A stretch of DNA of 12,567 bases from Lachnospiraceae bacterium (GCA_003488965.1 DNJW01000417.1:18187-30753); one strand, 5' to 3'; positions 1 through 6,346 are shown, counted from the stretch's first letter. Program-made: numbers and translations. Notes: generated from the sequence alone by a model not told the origin.

Positions 1-1092
1 GTCTATGCAGGTATATAATACATTCTTAAAGTCTTCTCCTGTCTCACTGTCAATTCCTGTCTCGAAAACTTCAAAAAGCCAGACCGTTTTTACCTCATAT
101 TTACCTGCAGATGTCTTGACCGGCATCTGATACAGCTTGGCTCTTGTTGCTGTATATTTGGCACCAGTAAGTATATTTCCATATTTATCGGCAACCTTTT
201 GTGCTATTTCATCAAATTGTTTCAGTTTTATATTTTCATCCGTAGTTTCAAATGTATATACTTTTGCCACATCCAGACGCTTCAGCCCGTCTTTAGAACA
301 TACTGCCTGTATTGGTCTGTTTTCTATACTGTCCTGCGGAAAGTCTTGTTCGCCAAAATAAACCGGGATCCCATCATGCAGCTGCTCGGCAAAAAAATAA
401 TAACAATCATCTTCCTCTGTCCATATACTCTTTTCCGATTCAATATTTTTTCCTTCCATTTCCACATGAGACTCTTCCTGCTGCATTGTATTATAATCCA
501 GCGAAAAATACTCATAATGGCACTCGCCCAGTTCATATCCGGATTGGTTGATTAGCTTTTTGACCTCTTCAAAGCACACCTCCGGTGACTGAAAATTTAA
601 TGTCGGCAGCAAATATTTATCGGCATTATATAATTCACCGTCTTCAACGTGAAATGCACTATGAATCTTCTCAAAAAAGGGGGTTGAATAAACCAGAGTC
701 GTATCTATTGATATCAGGCTTTCATCATCATATTTTGCATAATATGTATCATACATAACGCTATTTTCGCCCTCAAATTCTCCCCTGTATTCATCTGCAA
801 CATTTTTATTCTCTGCAAATATATTTATTATATTATCTGCTTTGGGGATCTGCCTAACTGCGATACTTTTTTTAATAGTATTCAAATCGACATTCTCCGG
901 AACCTCTACCTTCAGATCAAATTCCACTTCATTTATTATTTCTTTCATGTTTTCAGGAAACTCTGTCGCTGATTCCAGCACAGCCTTATCTTCTCTCTGT
1001 TCTGTTTCGCCATTTTTCGCAGAACATCCGGCAAGCCCCAGCATCACTATAAGAAACATCACATAATAGTTTCTTCTCATTTTACATTCCAT
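1..1092 (-). CDS. Secreted lipoprotein of unknown function, 3' end beyond window
   Basis: An open frame of 364 codons reads without a stop from the ATG at 1092 to the window edge, so the C-terminus is missing. The N-terminus is basic, then hydrophobic (about residues 9-22), and ends in a lipobox LAGC, so the protein should be lipid-anchored on the outer face of the membrane. The mature part is acidic and rich in Tyr, Glu and Asp, and I recognise no domain. I chose the ATG at 1092 because AAGGAGA (1102-1108) lies 9 bases upstream; the ATG at 1080 would be too far from it. The gene follows the small secreted protein on the same strand, about 135 bp away, with a hairpin between them. It may be the second gene of an agr-controlled unit; that is inference. 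Confidence 0.85.
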   Translation of the reverse strand, partial: MECKMRRNYYVMFLIVMLGLAGCSAKNGETEQREDKAVLESATEFPENMKEIINEVEFDLKVEVPENVDLNTIKKSIAVRQIPKADNIINIFAENKNVADEYRGEFEGENSVMYDTYYAKYDDESLISIDTTLVYSTPFFEKIHSAFHVEDGELYNADKYLLPTLNFQSPEVCFEEVKKLINQSGYELGECHYEYFSLDYNTMQQEESHVEMEGKNIESEKSIWTEEDDCYYFFAEQLHDGIPVYFGEQDFPQDSIENRPIQAVCSKDGLKRLDVAKVYTFETTDENIKLKQFDEIAQKVADKYGNILTGAKYTATRAKLYQMPVKTSAGKYEVKTVWLFEVFETGIDSETGEDFKNVLYTCID

Positions 1093-1151
1093 ATTTATCA
1101 GTCTCCTTCCATGTTCCTTCCTTTTAAAGCGCTACAGATAAAAATGCACTT

Positions 1152-1174
1152 TGAACAGCAGTTTGTTCATTATA
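1152..1174 (-). promoter_or_regulatory. Possible promoter -10 and short inverted repeat upstream of the lipoprotein gene
   Basis: On the minus strand a perfect TATAAT lies at 1174-1169. It is followed by TGAACA-N6-TGTTCA (1152-1169), a 6-bp inverted repeat that could be an operator. No -35 box is visible 16-18 bp upstream, where the arm of a hairpin sits instead, so this is a weak call. Confidence 0.3.
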
Positions 1175-1180
1175 TTTTGA

Positions 1181-1210
1181 CACAGGAGAAGAACTTCCTC
1201 TTCTCCTGTG
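1181..1210. terminator. Perfect 12-bp hairpin between the secreted-protein and lipoprotein genes
   Basis: CACAGGAGAAGA (1181-1192) and its exact complement TCTTCTCCTGTG (1199-1210) enclose a 6-base loop. On the minus strand, the direction of transcription, the hairpin is followed by TCAAAATATAATG and not a U-run. It is therefore more likely a weak attenuator or an mRNA-stabilising stem than a full terminator. It starts 16 bases after the stop of the small secreted protein gene. Confidence 0.55.
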
Positions 1211-1226
1211 CATTTTCTCTCTTAGA

Positions 1227-1637
1227 TTACGGACAATAATATCCTGTAACCGTCACTCTGCTAGTTGCCGGAGTTGCTTTCATATAATAATAAACGCCTC
1301 CATCTGCTGTTCTATTATACGCACGTACCTGAGTCATTCCAATATTATTACTGGAAAGATATGCACTATTTGACATTAAGGAAGTGTCCGTTTTCTTATA
1401 GGAGCGAACATAAATCCCTGCAGTTGCTTTATTAAAAGTACTTCCTGTAAAATATGCATTGTTATCTCCATCTGCGGTTTTAATTTCCTTCATAGATAAT
1501 GGATCCTGAGTACCCGAACCACCAACGGTTACCGTAAAGGGTATAGTCTCAGCAAATGCAGTTGTCCCTGCACATGCCAGACTCATAGCTGCGAATGCAG
1601 CACACATCATACGTTTAATTTTCTGCGTTTTCATCAT
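1227..1637 (-). CDS. Small secreted protein (136 aa), possible agr-controlled product
   Basis: The N-terminus is a clear Sec signal peptide: basic start, hydrophobic stretch with Ala, Met and Cys, and probable cleavage after Ala-Phe-Ala at about residue 29. The mature part is about 107 residues, rich in Gly, Ser, Thr, Asn and Tyr, and looks beta-structured. It ends in VTVTGYYCP with one Cys near the end. Layout and ending recall small secreted Firmicute proteins of the DUF2712 type, but I cannot confirm membership. TTG at 1640 also opens the frame; I chose the ATG at 1637 because GGAG lies 8 bases upstream. A -10 box (TATACT, 1697-1692) and a tandem site shared with the agr promoters lie upstream, so I infer that it is an output of the adjacent agr system. 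Confidence 0.8.
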   Translation of the reverse strand: MMKTQKIKRMMCAAFAAMSLACAGTTAFAETIPFTVTVGGSGTQDPLSMKEIKTADGDNNAYFTGSTFNKATAGIYVRSYKKTDTSLMSNSAYLSSNNIGMTQVRAYNRTADGGVYYYMKATPATSRVTVTGYYCP

Positions 1638-1691
1638 CAATTAATCTCCTTTATTTTTTATTTGCAGCTACCGGTATTGCTTACATTGCCT

Positions 1692-1759
1692 AGTATAGCG
1701 CAGCTTGATATTCCAATGTTTCTTTTGACCACTAATCATGTATTCCTTGTCCATCTATT
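1692..1759 (-). promoter_or_regulatory. Promoter of the small secreted protein with tandem AgrA-type sites
   Basis: Reading the minus strand, AATAGATGGACA (1759-1748) and GATTAGTGGTCA (1737-1726) start exactly 22 bp apart. The second ends 28 bp before a -10 box, TATACT (1697-1692), which lacks a good -35. The same arrangement occurs upstream of agrB and of the gene at 3970-4506. Tandem sites two helical turns apart next to a weak -35 are typical of LytTR regulators such as AgrA. Binding is inferred, not shown. A second possible promoter lies further upstream: TTGACA (1808-1803), a 20-bp spacer and TATATT (1782-1777). Confidence 0.55.
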
Positions 1760-1824
1760 TTTTGCCATGTTTCTGCAATATAAAAATAGAGTTTAATCTG
1801 GCTGTCAATTCTATATTTTCTGTC

Positions 1825-1851
1825 CGCAAAAAAACTGCCGGAAATTTCCGG
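1825..1851 (-). terminator. Rho-independent terminator of agrC
   Basis: The 20-bp perfect palindrome at 1832-1851 (arm CTGCCGGAAA) is followed on the minus strand by seven T (1831-1825). It starts 34 bases after the agrC stop and closes the agrA-agrC transcript. Confidence 0.92.
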
Positions 1852-1885
1852 CAGCCAATCTATTACCCTCTCATATTGTTTTATA

Positions 1886-3199
1886 TCACTCCATATTTTT
1901 CTTGTCCCACTGCATCATAATTTTTACCGTAAACACGCCATTCTCCGCTGTGCAGTCCATAGTTCCGCTGTATTTTTCCACTGTATCCCGGACACTGCGC
2001 AGACCCCATCCATGAAGGCTTTTATTTTCTTTCGTAGTCTTCGGAAAGCCACCAGAGCTCTTTAGATCTTCCCTGCACGGATTTATCACTTTAATAAGCA
2101 GAAAATAATTGATTCTGCGCATCGTCAGGCAAATACATCCCTTCTGTTCTGTATCTGCCGCGGCTTCTATTGCGTTGTCCAGCAGATTAGAAAGAATTGT
2201 ACACATATCATTTGGAGTGATATTGCATTCTGCCGGATATTCCACATTGATGTCCGCTTCCATTCCGCATTGCTTTATTTTTTCCAGTTTACTGTTAATA
2301 ATCACATCCACCACGTCCACGCCTGTCCATGCAGTTTTCGACAGCTTTAAAATCGGTCTGCTTATTTCTTTGATATATTCCTTTGCCCTCGTCTCATTTT
2401 TTTCCTCCAGCAACTGATACAGCGTATTTAAATGATTATTCAGATCATGATATAGTTTTGCATTTTCCATATAAACATCATTTAACGCCTCATATTTATC
2501 CTCCAGCAACCGGCTCTGCATCTCCACAAAGCCCAGCGCCATCTTCTCCTTTTGTCTCTCTATCATAAAATATACCACAAGCACAATCAATGCCAGTATG
2601 CAGACAAACATAAACCATACCCACGGTACCGTAAAATTAAAGGTTTTCATTGTCTGTCCCACCAGAAATGCAAACCCACAGAATCCAGCTATTGATATCA
2701 GAAGCGCTGCGTTAGCGCCCCGGACACTGACAGATATCTTTTGCAGGAACTTTTTTAGCACTAAAAAAGCAATAATCCATAATGTCTTTATCAGAATAAC
2801 CAGTCTGGCGCGCAACGGTCCCATATCGTACAACAAAGCCGTCAGAGTATCGGCTCCCTTATAGACGTTCGATGCTATAGTCAAAACAAGGAAATCAAAA
2901 CCACTTATACACAATACATAAAAACTTACAACCGCCAATATGCTAATATACTTTCCTCTATATATCTGCGCACCAGATATGCTGGTAAAAAGTGCAAACA
3001 TAAACATTGTAAAATATGAGAAAAGGGAAATCTGGTTGCAGAGTCTGGTTATAACAGCACCAATAAGAGCCCATATAATCATTTCTATCTGTTTTTTATA
3101 CGGATTTCTCGCCGGGAAAAAAATCTCCAATACCTTATATGCAATAAAAACTTCTATAAAGGATGCCAGATATTCTACTACTTCCCATACTATCCTCAT
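1886..3199 (-). CDS. agrC: AgrC-type sensor histidine kinase (GHKL)
   Basis: This is the membrane receptor kinase of a peptide quorum-sensing system and presumably senses the cyclic peptide made from the adjacent agrD. Residues 1-215 hold about six hydrophobic segments, the usual AgrC sensor. A coiled linker follows, then the phospho-acceptor region around YHDLNNHL with His251. The ATPase domain has the N-box SNLLDNAIEAA (337-347) and the glycine motif GWGLRSV (397-403). Length (437 aa) is normal for the family. The ATG overlaps the agrA stop by 4 bases (ATGA), so the two are translationally coupled, regulator first. The ligand pairing is inferred from position only. Confidence 0.93.
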   Translation of the reverse strand: MRIVWEVVEYLASFIEVFIAYKVLEIFFPARNPYKKQIEMIIWALIGAVITRLCNQISLFSYFTMFMFALFTSISGAQIYRGKYISILAVVSFYVLCISGFDFLVLTIASNVYKGADTLTALLYDMGPLRARLVILIKTLWIIAFLVLKKFLQKISVSVRGANAALLISIAGFCGFAFLVGQTMKTFNFTVPWVWFMFVCILALIVLVVYFMIERQKEKMALGFVEMQSRLLEDKYEALNDVYMENAKLYHDLNNHLNTLYQLLEEKNETRAKEYIKEISRPILKLSKTAWTGVDVVDVIINSKLEKIKQCGMEADINVEYPAECNITPNDMCTILSNLLDNAIEAAADTEQKGCICLTMRRINYFLLIKVINPCREDLKSSGGFPKTTKENKSLHGWGLRSVRDTVEKYSGTMDCTAENGVFTVKIMMQWDKKNME

Positions 3200-3915
3200 A
3201 TCTGTTCTCCCCAGAACTTACTCAATGTCTGCTTGATTTGCTCTTCCTTTGCGTGACTGGCTGGCAGCCGGATTCCGTTTTCCATCTCTACAATGCCATC
3301 CTTCACCCTCAATATATACCTCAGATTGGCAATATTCCCCCGGTCTATATAAATAAAATCCTTACAGTTCAGCTCTCCCATCACCTGTGCCAGACTCTTT
3401 CTCACTCTCGTTTCCGTATTGTCTGTGAGTGAAATCACCGTATTTTTTCCCTCTCTCCAGATATATAAAATTCGCTGATACGGTATCTTCTCCACCCGGC
3501 TCGGCATCGTAATATGGTAATACCGGTCTGATCTTCCCTCTATCAGCTTTACCACATCCTCCAGCGCATGCCGCAGTCTTTCATCGATTGCATTCTTGGG
3601 AATATATCGAAATACAGCCAGCTCGTACGCATCTATCGCATATTTCAGATATGAGGTAACAAAAATAATAAAAACATCCGGCAAATGTGATTTAATGTAA
3701 CGCGCCAGATCCATTCCATTTATGTAAGGCATATCAATGTCACTTAGAATAATGTCAAAGTATTTTCCTTCCTGGATATCGTACTGAAGCATTCTGCTCT
3801 GGGAATATGCAGCAATTTCCATACAGATATTATTTTTCTTAAAATATGCCGTTACTTTTTTTGTCAGCGACTCTGCCGCTTTTTCATTATCATCACAAAT
3901 TGCAATATAAATCAT
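3196..3915 (-). CDS. agrA: AgrA-type LytTR response regulator
   Basis: A cytoplasmic transcription factor of 239 residues. The receiver domain (1-120) has the acidic pair Asp8-Asp9, the phospho-acceptor Asp59 in LSDIDMP and the conserved Lys in RYIPKN. The LytTR DNA-binding domain covers about 135-235, with IPYQRILYI and the KDFIYIDRGNIANL region. It is 54 bp downstream of the 178-aa unknown gene and overlaps agrC by 4 bases. The start has GGGAG a few bases upstream. LytTR proteins bind pairs of short direct repeats about two helical turns apart; candidate pairs occur at 5390-5423, 4570-4603 and 1726-1759. Autoregulation is therefore likely, but inferred. Confidence 0.93.
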   Translation of the reverse strand: MIYIAICDDNEKAAESLTKKVTAYFKKNNICMEIAAYSQSRMLQYDIQEGKYFDIILSDIDMPYINGMDLARYIKSHLPDVFIIFVTSYLKYAIDAYELAVFRYIPKNAIDERLRHALEDVVKLIEGRSDRYYHITMPSRVEKIPYQRILYIWREGKNTVISLTDNTETRVRKSLAQVMGELNCKDFIYIDRGNIANLRYILRVKDGIVEMENGIRLPASHAKEEQIKQTLSKFWGEQI

Positions 3916-3969
3916 ATCCGCTTCTCCCTCATTTTCTGCTTCTTATTGTATCAGTATTTCCACTTTTTC

Positions 3970-4506
3970 TCAATCACGAAAGGTATAAAATGCCCCTTTC
4001 CGGATATCGTGAAAAAATATTTCCTTCTCGTTGATTACCAGTTCATATAAATCCCCGGTGGCAGCACACTCATAGCAAAATATCCCCATTTCTTTTTTCT
4101 CTGTTTTTCTGATAATGTCTTCCACAACCTCGCCGATCTTCATACCCTGCCCGGAAGATGCCGGCCATCTCCGGAGCATACTCCTTACCTGGCTTTTGTT
4201 CAGCTTCACTTTTTTCGAGACATAAAACTTCTGTGGGAACTGCATTTCCCGCGTCGTTCCCAGACTGTCCAGAATCCGATCAAATACCTCCGCTCCCTCT
4301 TCGTAGGCGAAGCCCATCTCCAGATATGCCTGCATATGCAGCATTGCCGTCTCCAAAAAACGAATATCCTTCAGTTTTTCATAATACCAGTAAAGCTGCT
4401 CTGCCGCATCAATCATCGTCTTCTTCACGGAAAGATTTTTGTACTGGACACTGCCTGCTGCCATCTTAATTGCTTCAATATAACTGTTCCGCTCTGTTCC
4501 CTGCAT
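3970..4506 (-). CDS. Unrecognised 178-aa protein inside the agr locus
   Basis: I do not recognise this protein. It has no signal peptide or membrane segment, so it is probably cytoplasmic. Residues 1-90 look alpha-helical. The middle is basic (KKVKLNKSQVRSMLRRW), and the C-terminal third contains FCYECA and ends in a short beta-rich stretch (YELVINEKEIFFHDIR). The start is well supported: GGAGG lies 8 bases upstream of the ATG, and an extended -10 (TGCTATAAT) lies 30 bp further up. It sits between agrD and agrA, where staphylococcal agr operons have no extra gene, and appears to be co-transcribed with agrA-agrC. Its own tandem-site promoter suggests it belongs to the circuit, for example as a modulator, but no function can be assigned. 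Confidence 0.8.
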   Translation of the reverse strand: MQGTERNSYIEAIKMAAGSVQYKNLSVKKTMIDAAEQLYWYYEKLKDIRFLETAMLHMQAYLEMGFAYEEGAEVFDRILDSLGTTREMQFPQKFYVSKKVKLNKSQVRSMLRRWPASSGQGMKIGEVVEDIIRKTEKKEMGIFCYECAATGDLYELVINEKEIFFHDIRKGAFYTFRD

Positions 4507-4535
4507 TACATCTGCCTCCAGACTTTTTTTGACTA

Positions 4536-4603
4536 ATTATAGCAAAACAGCATACCCGGAAGGGGATTCTGTCCGCAAAACACTGCCGTTTTGCCCACAG
4601 AAT
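4536..4603 (-). promoter_or_regulatory. Extended -10 promoter with tandem AgrA-type sites, for the 178-aa gene and agrA-agrC
   Basis: The minus strand has TGCTATAAT at 4544-4536, an extended -10 with no recognisable -35. Upstream are ATTCTGTGGGCA (4603-4592) and GTTTTGCGGACA (4581-4570), starting 22 bp apart, with 28 bp between the second copy and the -10. Both copies lie in the arms of the 64-bp inverted repeat. This suggests a second, activator-dependent promoter inside the agr locus. Confidence 0.6.
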
Positions 4604-4616
4604 TTCCTTCCGGGTA
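4553..4616. repeat. 64-bp imperfect inverted repeat between agrD and the 178-aa gene
   Basis: Two 29-base arms (4553-4581 and 4588-4616) enclose the 6-base loop ACTGCC. Twenty-five of 29 positions pair perfectly, including runs of 11, 7 and 7. It begins 21 bases after the agrD stop. No U-run follows on the minus strand, so it may act as a 3' stabiliser or partial attenuator of agrBD mRNA. Part of it also resembles the sequence next to the agrC terminator (CTGCCG and TGTCCGC on the plus strand). Confidence 0.75.
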
Positions 4617-4637
4617 AAGTACACAAACTCATCCGTT

Positions 4638-4745
4638 TTATTTTCTTAATGCAGCTGGTACTTGGGGCTGATAGGAACCACAACAAGATGCACATCCAGC
4701 CCCCAGATTTGCACAGACTTCAATAATTTTCGCAATAATCTCCAC
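4638..4745 (-). CDS. agrD: AgrD-type autoinducer peptide precursor, 35 aa
   Basis: Short frame starting with GTG inside the end of agrB (26-base overlap), preceded by AAAGGGGGA with 8 bases of spacing. A stop codon two codons upstream excludes a longer form. Residues 1-14 form an amphipathic helix (MEIIAKIIEVCANL), as AgrD uses to sit on the membrane. Then come GAGCASCCGS and the conserved acidless tail YQPQVPAALRK, which matches the YQP-x-x-P recognition tail of clostridial AgrD. Known AIPs of this type end just before YQP/YEP/HQP, so the predicted signal ends at Ser24. The five-residue ring would be Ser-Cys-Cys-Gly-Ser, closed through Ser20 unless a Cys is used. The ring chemistry is inference. 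Confidence 0.85.
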   Translation of the reverse strand: MEIIAKIIEVCANLGAGCASCCGSYQPQVPAALRK

Positions 4746-5331
4746 GCCTTATTCCCCCTTTCCTACTGTTTTTTATATCAGCAAGCAGCATAAGCGCTGT
4801 TACCAATCCCATTGCAAAAGCGGCGTTTTCCATCCGCTCCAGGCTATAACGTGACAACACCCATATGTAAAATAAATCTACAATCACCATTGCCGAAGCC
4901 ATTCTGGCGTTTACCTGCTTCCGGTGCTCCGATAACGGCTGGTTTACATGGCGCACCGGAGAACGCATAGAAATATACACAGTCATCAAAAGTAACGCAA
5001 ATACAAGAACTCTCATCGGTATCAGCGGCTGTAAAATACTTTGCAGAAACATAGTGAAGCCATACAATAAGATAGTAATCACATAACATTTTCCATAGGT
5101 ATCCGCATGATACCCGCCGGTGAAAAGCCGCAGCGGTGCAAAAACAGAAAGAAAAACCACTCCCATCATCACATCCCCGCACAGCGCAGAAAATACCAGA
5201 ATTGTTATAAATATCAGACCTGTTGAAATGATCAGCTCGATTCCATAAACATAAATCTCCTGTTTCTCTTCTCCCCCGCCTGTATCTTTCAGCACTTCTG
5301 CTGCAAGCTTTACCGCTACTCTATTCAACAT
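4720..5331 (-). CDS. agrB: AgrB-type membrane cysteine endopeptidase
   Basis: This integral membrane protease cuts the C-terminal tail off AgrD and helps form the cyclic autoinducer. The catalytic motif is RLFTGGYHADTYGKC with His75 and Cys82, matching the His/Cys pair and spacing of S. aureus AgrB. About five to six hydrophobic segments span residues 28-190. Length is 203 aa, normal for the family. The frame opens further upstream, but the ATG at 5331 is preceded by GGGAGGGAG at close spacing and begins with the typical MLNRVAVKLA, so I chose it. agrD overlaps its 3' end. The promoter region at 5358-5423 carries tandem sites for the cognate regulator. Confidence 0.95.
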   Translation of the reverse strand: MLNRVAVKLAAEVLKDTGGGEEKQEIYVYGIELIISTGLIFITILVFSALCGDVMMGVVFLSVFAPLRLFTGGYHADTYGKCYVITILLYGFTMFLQSILQPLIPMRVLVFALLLMTVYISMRSPVRHVNQPLSEHRKQVNARMASAMVIVDLFYIWVLSRYSLERMENAAFAMGLVTALMLLADIKNSRKGGIRRGDYCENY

Positions 5332-5357
5332 ACTGCTCTCCCTCCCATCTATTGTAT

Positions 5358-5423
5358 ATTTTATCAGATATTCTTGAAGCAGCACGGGGTGTCCGCGAAT
5401 TACCGGATATTTGTCCGTAAACT
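5358..5423 (-). promoter_or_regulatory. agrBD promoter with tandem AgrA-type sites
   Basis: On the minus strand AGTTTACGGACA (5423-5412) and AATTCGCGGACA (5401-5390) start 22 bp apart. They are followed after 26 bp by an extended -10, TGATAAAAT (hexamer 5363-5358), with no proper -35. The predicted transcript starts about 20 bases before agrB. This is the expected layout for positive autoregulation by an AgrA-type activator. Confidence 0.6.
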
Positions 5424-5490
5424 GTTACTGCTCACGCCAGCCTCAGACACCTGCTGTTTAGTTTTAGAAGATGATTTTTAAAAATAAAGA

Positions 5491-5519
5491 TTGTCAACTA
5501 CTGCATCATACAGTATTAT
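5491..5519 (+). promoter_or_regulatory. Promoter of the MntA/HepT pair
   Basis: TTGTCA (5491-5496), a 17-bp spacer and TATTAT (5514-5519) each match the sigma-A consensus at 5 of 6 positions. It lies about 50 bp upstream of the nucleotidyltransferase start and points away from agrB. Confidence 0.7.
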
Positions 5520-5569
5520 TTATATAAAATGATTTGCAGACTTGAACTTTGAAAACGGACGGTGATGGA

Positions 5570-5839
5570 ATGTCAGCAGAAGAAGTAATAAATACAGTGG
5601 CAGAAATCTGCCGAAAACATAATGCTCATGAAGTGATTCTTTTTGGTTCGCGGGCGAAAGGTACAGCAAGATACCAAAGCGATATTGATATTGCAGTTTC
5701 GGGAGCGGAACATTTTGACGAGCTTGCGGAAGAGGTGGAAGAGCTACCAACCCTATATACAATTGATCTGGTAAATCTCGACACATGCAAAAACAATTTG
5801 TTACTGGAGGATATCAAAATTTATGGAAGAAAAATTTAA
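5570..5839 (+). CDS. mntA: MntA-like minimal nucleotidyltransferase (antitoxin of a type VII TA pair)
   Basis: An 89-residue minimal nucleotidyltransferase. The motif GSRAKG (26-31) with SDID (Asp38, Asp40) binds ATP and metal, and Asp66 in YTIDLVNL is the third carboxylate. In studied MntA/HepT pairs this enzyme transfers AMP to a Tyr on the partner HEPN toxin and silences it. I chose ATG at 5570; a TTG at 5549 would add 7 residues, but the conserved fold begins after 5570 and GGTGATGGA precedes it. The partner gene overlaps its end by 17 bases, so the two are coupled. Related pairs are often annotated only as nucleotidyltransferase plus substrate-binding protein, so a toxin role is inferred. 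Confidence 0.88.
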   Translation: MSAEEVINTVAEICRKHNAHEVILFGSRAKGTARYQSDIDIAVSGAEHFDELAEEVEELPTLYTIDLVNLDTCKNNLLLEDIKIYGRKI

Positions 5840-6236
5840 AAGAAGGTATCTTTCTTATAAAAATTCATTACATGCACTTTCTGAAGCACGGGAAAGAGAC
5901 ATGACGGATTCTTTTGTGCTAAGCGGAACAAGTGCAAAGTTCTGTATTACCTTTGACCTTGCCTGGAAGGTCATGAAAGATATTTTAACAGGATATTATG
6001 CTATAACTGATTTCGTGGCAGGTTCACCCAGAGAAGTGCTGAAAAAAGCCTTTCAAGCCAGCTTAATCCATGACAATACGTGGATGGAGATGCTGCAGAT
6101 GCGCAATCAGCTTTCCCATGACTACGATGGGGATATCATTAAAAGCTGCTGTAAACTTATCACAGAAAACTATCTGAATGAATTTTACGAATTTCAGGAA
6201 ACGGTAGAAGCTCTCTTAAAAAATGAATCCGACTGA
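5823..6236 (+). CDS. hepT: HEPN-domain HepT-like protein (HI0074 family)
   Basis: A 137-residue all-helical protein of the HI0074 or nucleotidyltransferase substrate-binding type. The motif RNQLSHDYD (Arg94, His99, Tyr101) is the HEPN RNase signature R-x4-H followed by the Tyr that MntA-type enzymes modify. Length is typical and the gene looks intact. It starts inside the end of the nucleotidyltransferase gene, with GGAGG about 12 bases upstream. The likely role is a toxin RNase held inactive by its partner. The stop lies 8 bases before the decayed ptsI fragment and converges with the second TA module. Confidence 0.87.
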   Translation: MEEKFKRRYLSYKNSLHALSEARERDMTDSFVLSGTSAKFCITFDLAWKVMKDILTGYYAITDFVAGSPREVLKKAFQASLIHDNTWMEMLQMRNQLSHDYDGDIIKSCCKLITENYLNEFYEFQETVEALLKNESD

Positions 6237-6243
6237 TTCGGCC

Positions 6244-6331
6244 TGCCGGGGAGACTGACAATTCATCTACCCCCATTTTGATAACTCTTCTGTCAGTCCG
6301 AGGTCTGCTCCCAGTTCTCCGCAGATTCCCG
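6244..6331 (-). pseudogene. Degenerate duplicate of the ptsI 3' region
   Basis: These 88 bases match 6809-6897 inside ptsI with one base deleted (frameshift after TTTTGAT) and two substitutions. The copy corresponds to enzyme I residues of about 498-526 (around AGICGELGAD to LSVSPA). It stops short of the ptsI stop codon, and no gene reads through it. It lies between the end of hepT and the PIN-toxin remnant, in the same orientation as ptsI, so the TA remnant is flanked by direct repeats about 565 bp apart. Confidence 0.93.
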
Positions 6332-6346
6332 GCTCCGGCCGTTTCA

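Noticed and set aside
137..1066. Several short plus-strand open frames
   Set aside because: They lie antisense to a continuous 364-codon minus-strand lipoprotein gene with RBS and lipobox; their translations lack family features.
2109..3432. Plus-strand frames antisense to agrC and agrA
   Set aside because: Shadows of well-supported kinase and regulator genes.
4844..5182. 112-aa minus-strand frame inside agrB
   Set aside because: Different frame within agrB, Cys-rich and without an RBS; agrB has clear catalytic motifs.
5351..5378. TTCAAG-N16-TACAAT as the agrB promoter
   Set aside because: Transcription would start within the ribosome binding site; the extended -10 TGATAAAAT just upstream fits better.
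5492..5497. TTGACA on the minus strand as a -35 for agrB
   Set aside because: No -10 box lies 16-19 bp downstream; the site is better explained as the -35 (TTGTCA) of the plus-strand promoter.
6237..6260. Terminator after hepT
   Set aside because: Only a 5-bp GAATC/GATTC pairing without a T-run.
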